This document shows positions 1 through 4,829 of a stretch of 5,653 bases of DNA, piece after piece. The notes beneath the pieces were generated by a model. That model had not been told where the DNA came from, did not search any database, and saw only the letters and a program-made list of their open reading frames with translations. This DNA is from Selenomonadales bacterium (GTDB lineage Bacteria > Bacillota > Negativicutes > RGIG982). Within the stretch, counting starts at the first letter, position 1. Each line of letters starts with the position of its first letter. The stretch covers positions 1-5,653 of the forward strand of contig JAFPBC010000184.1 in the NCBI GenBank assembly GCA_017390595.1, given 5' to 3'. Position numbers and translations under genes: made by a program.

Positions 1-200
1 GGGTGATGGATCTCCATTTGTTCGAGGATCGTCGCCCCATCGTTCGTGATGATGACGTTTCCCTCTTTGTCTATCAGCATCGTATCGAGACCTTTCGGCC
101 CGATGGTGCCTTCTACTGCGGCAACGACTGCCCGTACCGCGCGAGCATTGACTTCGAGCGCGGACTGTTGTGTGTCGCCGGTATGCTTTGTTTCTTCCAT
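1..200 (-). CDS. Archaeal-like (group II/III) chaperonin, N-terminal part; 3' end beyond window
   Basis: Only the first 66 codons are in the window. The start is ATG at 198-200, preceded by GAGGAG (209-214) at 8 bases, and 22 bases after the hrcA stop. The visible protein has a short polar N-terminus (residues 1-13) and a helix-like stretch (14-30). Then come IGPKGLDTMLID (33-44) and VIITNDGATILEQMEIHHP (from 49). GPKG is the nucleotide-binding loop of all chaperonins. GPKGxD followed by ITNDGATIL and a terminal HP matches thermosome/CCT proteins, whereas GroEL has GPKGRN and TxDGVxVA. Family knowledge: these are ATP-driven double-ring folding chambers in the cytosol. Bacterial members of this type (group III) have been reported inside dnaK operons. 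Its place directly after hrcA, where grpE usually lies, and the absence of a terminator between them imply co-transcription under CIRCE control. The later catalytic motif (GDGTT) and the apical lid lie outside, so intactness cannot be judged. Confidence 0.88.
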   Translation of the reverse strand, partial: MEETKHTGDTQQSALEVNARAVRAVVAAVEGTIGPKGLDTMLIDKEGNVIITNDGATILEQMEIHH

Positions 201-222
201 ATCAACAACTCCTCAACTTCGC

Positions 223-1251
223 TTATCCGCGGTAGCCTTTTAAGAGGTTGCCGAGATGTGTGTGCATGAACTTGAGAAGTGCGATGATGCGACCGTATTC
301 CATACGCGTCGGGCCGAGAACGGCGACCTTGCCGACGACTTCGCCGTCGATGCGGTACGTTGCCTGTACGACACTGCAATTGTGGATGTCGCTGCATTTG
401 TTCTCTTGGCCGATCTTCACTATGATACCATCTTCTGCGCCTTCTTGCAAAATATCGTTGAGGCGCGATTCCTCTTCAAGGACGGAGAGCATCGTCTGTA
501 TCTTATCGACATTGCGGAACTCCGGCTGTTGAAGCATCTGCGTCGTACCGCCCAAGTAGACTTTTTCTTTCTGGCGGGCGGTCATGACATCCATGATCGT
601 GTCGATAGCCGATGTTACCATCTTCTCGTTCGGAATGATCTCGTCACGAGCCTGTTCCACGATCGAGCGCTTGATCGCACCGATCGACATCCCGCTCAAA
701 CGGCGGTTGATGCTCTCGCTGATGCGACGAAGGTCTTCTTCCGTTGCGCCTTCCGGGATCATCATGATCTTATTATCGACGTATCCCGTATCGGTCACGA
801 TGACGGCGATGACACGCTGTTCATCGAGCGGAAGGAATTGCAGATATTTGAACTTACAGCCCGTAAGCTGTGGTGCGGATACCAATGAAATATTATGCGT
901 CATATGCGAAATCATGCGTGCCGTTTCTTGGAAAACCTCTTCCATCTTGAGCGACTTCGCTTGATACCATCTGGTCAGCATCTCTCTGTCTTCTTCCGAT
1001 ACGCTCATCGGAGCAAGAAGCGAATCAACATAGAAGCGATACCCCTTCTCGGACGGAACACGTCCCGAAGAAGTGTGTAACTGCTCGATAAAGCCGAGAA
1101 GCTCAAGGTCTGCCATCTCGTTACGGATGGTAGCAGGCCCGACACCGAGATTGTACTTTCTGGCGATCGTACGCGACCCGACAGGCTCGGCAGTCAAGAT
1201 ATAGTCATTGATTATTGCTTGAAGTATCTTTTTCTTTCTTTCATCTAACAT
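223..1251 (-). CDS. hrcA: Heat-inducible transcription repressor HrcA
   Basis: 342 residues, the usual HrcA length. HrcA is the dimeric cytosolic repressor that binds CIRCE operators and switches off class I heat-shock operons. In Bacillus its folding depends on GroEL, so free chaperonin restores repression. Residues 1-75 form the winged helix-turn-helix (EPVGSRTIA at 22-30, GPATIRNEMADLE at 38-50), followed by the hallmark SSGRVPSEKGYRFYVD (61-76). The middle is the GAF-like and inserted dimerisation region. The C-terminus has the conserved LGPTRMEYGR (312-321). The ATG start at 1251 has AGGAG (1261-1265) nine bases upstream and is the only start that keeps the family N-terminus (MLDERKKKIL). 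Its own promoter and a perfect CIRCE lie just upstream, so it is very likely autoregulated. It is first in the unit, followed by an archaeal-like chaperonin gene. No frameshift or missing motif is seen. Confidence 0.97.
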   Translation of the reverse strand: MLDERKKKILQAIINDYILTAEPVGSRTIARKYNLGVGPATIRNEMADLELLGFIEQLHTSSGRVPSEKGYRFYVDSLLAPMSVSEEDREMLTRWYQAKSLKMEEVFQETARMISHMTHNISLVSAPQLTGCKFKYLQFLPLDEQRVIAVIVTDTGYVDNKIMMIPEGATEEDLRRISESINRRLSGMSIGAIKRSIVEQARDEIIPNEKMVTSAIDTIMDVMTARQKEKVYLGGTTQMLQQPEFRNVDKIQTMLSVLEEESRLNDILQEGAEDGIIVKIGQENKCSDIHNCSVVQATYRIDGEVVGKVAVLGPTRMEYGRIIALLKFMHTHLGNLLKGYRG

Positions 1252-1269
1252 GGCTGTTCGCTCCTGTTG

Positions 1270-1296
1270 TTAGCACTCAACGAGTGCGAGTGCTAA
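1270..1296 (-). promoter_or_regulatory. CIRCE operator (HrcA binding site)
   Basis: TTAGCACTC (1270-1278) and GAGTGCTAA (1288-1296) are a perfect 9-base inverted repeat with a 9-base spacer, exactly the CIRCE consensus. It sits between the predicted promoter and the hrcA ribosome binding site, about 12 bases past the -10 box, so HrcA bound here would block initiation or early elongation. The spacer AACGAGTGC itself contains another GAGTGC, so the left arm could also pair with a nearer partner. Confidence 0.97.
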
Positions 1297-1307
1297 TTTC
1301 TAATAAA

Positions 1308-1336
1308 AAAATACCACCATTGCGGTGGAATGTCAA
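1308..1336 (-). promoter_or_regulatory. Housekeeping sigma-factor promoter of the hrcA-chaperonin unit
   Basis: Read on the minus strand, TTGACA (1331-1336, perfect -35) is followed after exactly 17 bases by TATTTT (1308-1313, -10, 4 of 6 consensus bases). Transcription would start near 1300, immediately before CIRCE. The spacer holds a short inverted repeat, CCACC-N5-GGTGG (1314-1328). Family knowledge: class I heat-shock operons in Firmicutes are read from vegetative promoters and controlled only by HrcA, which fits. Confidence 0.85.
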
Positions 1337-1347
1337 GCAAAATGAAC

Positions 1348-1381
1348 AAAAATGCCCAATTTTTTTCATACAAATTGGGCA
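1348..1381 (-). terminator. Intrinsic terminator of the lepA-hemW unit, overlapping the hemW stop codon
   Basis: Read on the minus strand, TGCCCAATTT (1372-1381) pairs perfectly with AAATTGGGCA (1353-1362) across a 9-base loop and is followed by TTTTT (1348-1352). The upstream arm encodes the last hemW residues and the stop codon lies in the loop. On the plus strand the stem is followed by A's, so it would work in the minus direction only. It insulates the CIRCE-controlled unit from lepA-hemW read-through. Confidence 0.85.
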
Positions 1382-2496
1382 AAAACACGGTTGCCGTACT
1401 TCATGCCGAGTTTGGTCAGGCGAACGTATCGCCCGTCTCGCATCAAGAGGCCTTGTGTCATCATTCTGTTTATAATATCTCCGTATTGCACGAAAAAATC
1501 CATACCGAATGTCTTTTGAAAGTCTTCCGTATCGATGCCTTCCGTTGTGCGAAGCGCGAGGAATACGTATTCTCCTCTGAGTTCTTCTATCGTTTCTGCT
1601 TCATCATCAAGTCGCGCGGTACCTTCTTCCGTCATACGGCGAATATAGTCATCGATACTGCGTTCGTTGGCGAACCGCTTGCCAGCGACAAACGAGTGCG
1701 CTGCCGAGCCGAGTCCGAGATAGTCGGCGAACTGCCAATATTTCAGATTGTGTCGGCAGACTTTACCATCACGTGCGTAGTTCGATATCTCGTAGCGGTG
1801 GTAGCCGATGTCTTCTAAGTGCGTCGTGACGTGGTCATACATCGCTTCTTCGTCTTCATCGCTCGGCAACGTGACTTTCCCTTCGTCTACCATCGCTTCC
1901 AGCACGGTGTCTTCTTCAACGATGAGGCCGTAGACGGATATATGTTCGATGCCGAGCGATACCGCCCGCTTCACATCATCTTCGAGCATTGCGACTGTCT
2001 GGCTCGGCAGTCCGTAGATCAGGTCGAGGTTGATGTTGTCAAAGCCCGCTTCTCTCGCAAGCTTGATAGCATCCGTCGCCTGCTCTGCCGTATGGATCCT
2101 GCCGATATTGCGAAGCAGACTGTCATGGAACGATTGCACGCCGAAGCTGATGCGGTCGATGCCCGCTTCTCTCCACGCAGTAAGCTTCTCTTTGTCTACT
2201 GTGCCGGGGTTGGCTTCCGCACTCACTTCCGCATCATCTGCAAGTGTGAACGATTCGCGAAGCGCGGCGATGATGCGCGGCAGAGCTTCTTTCGGCAAGA
2301 CGGACGGTGTGCCGCCGCCGAAAAAGACGGTGTCGACTATTCTGTCTTGATACGCTCTTCCTTCTTTCCGTATTTCAAAGAGAAGCGCGTCAAGATAAGC
2401 ATCTTGACACGCTTCTTTGCCTGCATACGATGGGAAGTCGCAATAGTAGCATTTTTGCTTGCAAAACGGAATGTGGATATATATCCCGAGTTTCAT
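1366..2496 (-). CDS. hemW: Heme chaperone HemW (radical SAM protein, coproporphyrinogen oxidase-like)
   Basis: 376 residues, normal for HemW. The N-terminus has the radical-SAM cluster motif CKQKCYYCDF (Cys12, Cys16, Cys19). Position 21 is Phe where true HemN has a fourth Cys. GGGTPS (60-65) is the glycine-rich SAM-binding stretch, and HNLKYW (249-254) is the HNxxYW heme-binding motif typical of HemW. Together these separate it from the real oxygen-independent coproporphyrinogen III oxidase HemN, although such genes are often annotated that way. Known role: a cytosolic or membrane-associated chaperone that binds heme and delivers it to target hemoproteins. I chose the ATG at 2496 over an in-frame GTG at 2505 because AGGGTGA lies five bases upstream of it and the protein then starts MKLGIYIHIPFC like its relatives. 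It follows lepA by 10 bases and ends in a terminator, so it is the last gene of that unit. Confidence 0.95.
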   Translation of the reverse strand: MKLGIYIHIPFCKQKCYYCDFPSYAGKEACQDAYLDALLFEIRKEGRAYQDRIVDTVFFGGGTPSVLPKEALPRIIAALRESFTLADDAEVSAEANPGTVDKEKLTAWREAGIDRISFGVQSFHDSLLRNIGRIHTAEQATDAIKLAREAGFDNINLDLIYGLPSQTVAMLEDDVKRAVSLGIEHISVYGLIVEEDTVLEAMVDEGKVTLPSDEDEEAMYDHVTTHLEDIGYHRYEISNYARDGKVCRHNLKYWQFADYLGLGSAAHSFVAGKRFANERSIDDYIRRMTEEGTARLDDEAETIEELRGEYVFLALRTTEGIDTEDFQKTFGMDFFVQYGDIINRMMTQGLLMRDGRYVRLTKLGMKYGNRVFAQFV

Positions 2497-2501
2497 ATGC
2501 G

Positions 2502-2508
2502 TCACCCT
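2502..2508 (-). promoter_or_regulatory. hemW ribosome binding site overlapping the lepA stop codon
   Basis: AGGGTGA on the minus strand shares bases with the lepA TAG stop (2507-2509) and stands five bases before the ATG at 2496. The GTG at 2503-2505 is inside this site, which argues against GTG as the start. The arrangement suggests translational coupling of hemW to lepA. Confidence 0.7.
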
Positions 2509-4306
2509 AGTCGTCGATTTTTAAGATGGCCATGAACGCTTCCTGCGGCACTTCTACACTGCCGACTTGCTTCATGCGTTTTTTACCTTCTTTTTGTTTT
2601 TCGAGGAGTTTGCGTTTACGCGTGATGTCACCGCCGTAACATTTCGCGAGAACGTCTTTACGCATCGCACGTACCGTTTCGCGCGCGATGACTTTGCTGC
2701 CTACGACAGCCTGGATCGGGATCTCGAACATCTGTCGCGGAATGATGCCCTTGAGTTTTTCGGCGAGCGTACGACCGCGCTGCGCGGCTTTGTCTTTATG
2801 TACGATGACCGAGAGCGCATCGACAGGGTCGCCATTCAACAGGATATCGAGTTTGACGAGTTTGGACGTCTGATATCCGCAGAGCTCATAGTCGAGCGAT
2901 GCATAACCGCGCGTCGAGGATTTGAGTCTGTCGAAGTAATCATAAATAATTTCGCTGAGCGGTAAGTGGTATACGACCGTTACGCGCGTTTCGTCAAGAT
3001 ACGTGATCTCTTTGAATTCGCCGCGTTTTTCCTGCGACAATTCCATGACTGTGCCGACGAAATCGTTCGGAACGATGACCGATGCGCGAACGTACGGTTC
3101 GTCGATATGGTCGATCTGCTGCGGGGACGGAAGATCGGACGGGTTGTCGATCTTGATCATTTCGCCGTCAGTTTTATATACGTGATAGATTACGCTCGGT
3201 GCCGTCGTGATGAGGTTGAGCTTGTACTCACGTTCGAGACGCTCTTGGACGACGTCCATGTGAAGAAGTCCGAGGAAGCCGCAGCGATAGCCGAAGCCGA
3301 GTGCCGCGGAGGTCTCGGGCTCGAATACCAGCGAAGCATCGTTGAGCTGGAGTTTTTCGAGTGCGTCTTTGAGCGCATCGTAGTCCGCCGTATCGACAGG
3401 ATACAGACCGCAGTACACCATCGGTGTGACTTTGCGATAGCCGGGAAGTGCTTCTGCCGCGGGGTTTTCTACGCTTGTGATAGTATCGCCGACACGTACG
3501 TCTTGTACATTTTTGATACTGCCTGCAACAAAGCCTACTTGACCCGCATAGAGTCCGTCTACGTTCGCCAAATGCGGGCGGAATACGCCGACTTCCGTTA
3601 CGTCGAATGTCTTTTTCGTTGCCATCATTTTGAGCTGCATGCCCGGTTTGATCGTACCGTCCATGACACGCACGTACGCGATAACACCTTTGTACGCATC
3701 GAAGTGCGAGTCGAAGATGAGTGCTTGGAGCGGTTTGTCGTCGTCGCCTTGCGGTTCGGGCACGTATTCTACGATACGTTCGAGGATATCGGGGATACCT
3801 TCGCCCGTTTTTGCGCTGGCAAGTACGGCATTCGACGTGTCGAGACCGATAACATCTTCGATCTCTTGTTTGACACGGTCGGGGTCTGCGCTCGGCAAGT
3901 CTATTTTATTGATGATAGGGATGATTTCGAGATCGTGTTCGAGTGCGAGGTATACGTTGGCAAGTGTCTGCGCTTCGATACCTTGTGCCGCATCGACGAT
4001 GAGAAGTGCGCCTTCGCAAGCCGCGAGAGAACGCGATACTTCGTAGGTGAAGTCGACGTGACCCGGGGTGTCGATCAAGTTGAGCATATACGTTTCGCCG
4101 TCTTTCGCCGTATATTGCAGACGTACGGACTGCGCTTTGATCGTGATGCCGCGTTCACGTTCGAGATCCATCGAGTCGAGGACCTGCGATTCCATTTCTC
4201 GTTTCGAGAGTGCTCCTGTATATTCAATCAAACGGTCGGCAATCGTCGATTTGCCGTGGTCGATATGTGCGATGATACAAAAATTACGAATGTTTTTCTT
4301 GTTCAC
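2507..4306 (-). CDS. lepA: Elongation factor 4 (LepA), ribosome-associated GTPase
   Basis: 599 residues from the chosen GTG start (4304-4306), the same length as E. coli LepA. The N-terminus NKKNIRNFCIIAHIDHGKST is characteristic. GTPase motifs are all present: AHIDHGKST (P-loop, 13-21), RGIT (52-55), DTPGH (79-83, with the catalytic His83), NKID (133-136) and SAK (164-166). EF-G-like domains follow, then the LepA-specific basic C-terminal domain (GGDITRKRKLLEKQKEGKKR near the end). There is no EF-G domain IV. Known role: a translational GTPase acting on the ribosome, linked to back-translocation and to initiation or 30S assembly. An in-frame ATG 21 codons upstream (4369) lacks a ribosome binding site and would add residues unlike the family, while the GTG has AGGAGG ten bases ahead. 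It probably has its own promoter in the gap to the right and is co-transcribed with hemW. Confidence 0.98.
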   Translation of the reverse strand: MNKKNIRNFCIIAHIDHGKSTIADRLIEYTGALSKREMESQVLDSMDLERERGITIKAQSVRLQYTAKDGETYMLNLIDTPGHVDFTYEVSRSLAACEGALLIVDAAQGIEAQTLANVYLALEHDLEIIPIINKIDLPSADPDRVKQEIEDVIGLDTSNAVLASAKTGEGIPDILERIVEYVPEPQGDDDKPLQALIFDSHFDAYKGVIAYVRVMDGTIKPGMQLKMMATKKTFDVTEVGVFRPHLANVDGLYAGQVGFVAGSIKNVQDVRVGDTITSVENPAAEALPGYRKVTPMVYCGLYPVDTADYDALKDALEKLQLNDASLVFEPETSAALGFGYRCGFLGLLHMDVVQERLEREYKLNLITTAPSVIYHVYKTDGEMIKIDNPSDLPSPQQIDHIDEPYVRASVIVPNDFVGTVMELSQEKRGEFKEITYLDETRVTVVYHLPLSEIIYDYFDRLKSSTRGYASLDYELCGYQTSKLVKLDILLNGDPVDALSVIVHKDKAAQRGRTLAEKLKGIIPRQMFEIPIQAVVGSKVIARETVRAMRKDVLAKCYGGDITRKRKLLEKQKEGKKRMKQVGSVEVPQEAFMAILKIDD

Positions 4307-4316
4307 GAAAACCGTT

Positions 4317-4322
4317 CCTCCT
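4317..4322 (-). promoter_or_regulatory. lepA ribosome binding site (selects a GTG start)
   Basis: A full AGGAGG on the minus strand lies ten bases before GTG at 4304-4306. It decides the start: the longer in-frame ATG candidate at 4369 has no such site and would place this one inside the coding region. Confidence 0.88.
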
Positions 4323-4341
4323 ATTACTGCGCCTATCGAGC

Positions 4342-4360
4342 AAAAGCGTGCATAGCTTTT
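4342..4360 (-). repeat. Small inverted repeat in the lepA leader
   Basis: AAAAGC (4355-4360 read on the minus strand) pairs with GCTTTT (4342-4347) across a 7-base loop, within the predicted untranslated leader of lepA. The stem is short with only two G-C pairs, and no T-run of terminator quality follows on the minus strand. It may have no function. Confidence 0.25.
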
Positions 4361-4378
4361 TACTGACATTTGATGTTA

Positions 4379-4407
4379 ATTATACTATGGATCGCGATTT
4401 TTTGAAA
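4379..4407 (-). promoter_or_regulatory. Likely promoter of lepA-hemW
   Basis: On the minus strand a perfect TATAAT (4379-4384) lies 73 bases upstream of the lepA start. At 17 bases spacing the -35 position reads TTTCAA (4402-4407), only 3 of 6 consensus bases. The surrounding DNA is AT-rich, unlike the genes on either side. The -10 box is convincing, the -35 weak. Read-through from spoIIP may add to lepA expression. Confidence 0.55.
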
Positions 4408-4451
4408 TACCTTCTTATAAATTCTGTTTCGTTTCTTTCTATATATTGATG

Positions 4452-4769
4452 CTACCACGCATCCCATATCGACTGCATGAAGTCGGCACCTTCTTCATAC
4501 CCGTCTTCGATCGTTCGGACAACATCGTCTTTGCCGTCCGACAGATTGTAGTCGAGACCGCCCGCCTCCATGATCAGGTCGCCGTCATGGTTCCACGATA
4601 CGGCAGGATACGTCTCCCCCATCCAGACGATATCGACCGTCTTGTCATGGACGTCACACCCGTATACGCGCACTTCGGCGACCCCATCGCGCATATCACG
4701 TACTTGATAGTCCGCCGTGCCGAGACCGACCAAGAGCAAGACCGTGAACAAAAAGATACGCCCGACCAT
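4452..4769 (-). CDS. Small acidic membrane-anchored or secreted protein of unknown function (yqxA position)
   Basis: 105 residues, not recognised as a named family from sequence. Residues 5-18 are a hydrophobic segment after Arg4, ending GLGTA-DYQ. This could be a signal peptide cut after Ala19 or an uncleaved anchor. The remainder is strongly acidic (about 21 Asp/Glu against about 7 Lys/Arg in the whole protein), with a single Cys38 and a tryptophan-containing end (IWDAW). That composition suits an extracytoplasmic soluble domain. The start is supported by AAGGAGG (4777-4783) seven bases ahead of the ATG, among the strongest ribosome binding sites in the window. It follows spoIIP by 59 bases with no clear terminator between, so the two are probably co-transcribed. 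In Bacillus the small membrane gene yqxA (DUF3679) occupies this same slot between spoIIP and lepA. A remote relationship is possible but unproven. The gene itself is well supported; its function is unknown. Confidence 0.85.
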   Translation of the reverse strand: MVGRIFLFTVLLLVGLGTADYQVRDMRDGVAEVRVYGCDVHDKTVDIVWMGETYPAVSWNHDGDLIMEAGGLDYNLSDGKDDVVRTIEDGYEEGADFMQSIWDAW

Positions 4770-4829
4770 ACCGAGACCTCCTTTTTACGCATCGGAACAT
4801 CTTGTGTACCGCTTGGCACCTATGCCCCA

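Noticed and set aside
1..200. GroEL or GrpE as the gene after hrcA
   Set aside because: The translated start has NDGATIL and GPKGLD, which GroEL lacks, and none of the coiled-coil character of GrpE. The thermosome-like reading fits much better.
2497..2505. GTG at 2505 as the start of hemW (three residues longer)
   Set aside because: The GTG lies inside the AGGGTGA ribosome binding site of the ATG at 2496, and the family normally starts just before the IYIHIPFC motif.
1819..2535. A 238-codon plus-strand open frame opposite hemW, and a 210-codon one opposite hrcA (256-888)
   Set aside because: Both are antisense shadows of well-supported genes, without motifs or translation signals.
2966..4366. 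A 466-codon open frame on the plus strand opposite lepA
   Set aside because: It lies entirely antisense to a certain gene and its protein is low-complexity in appearance (rich in R, D, F, V) with no family motif or ribosome binding site. Such long mirror frames arise when the real gene avoids codons that read as stops on the other strand.
4448..4463. Hairpin GATGC-N6-GCATC at the end of the small acidic gene as a terminator
   Set aside because: The stem is only 5 base pairs, and it is followed on the minus strand by AATATATAG, not a T-run, so an intrinsic terminator is not supported.
4770..4829. Terminator or promoter between spoIIP and the small acidic gene
   Set aside because: I see only a 4-base-pair GGCA/TGCC repeat and the ribosome binding site. 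There is no T-run and no convincing -35/-10 pair, so co-transcription is the simpler reading.
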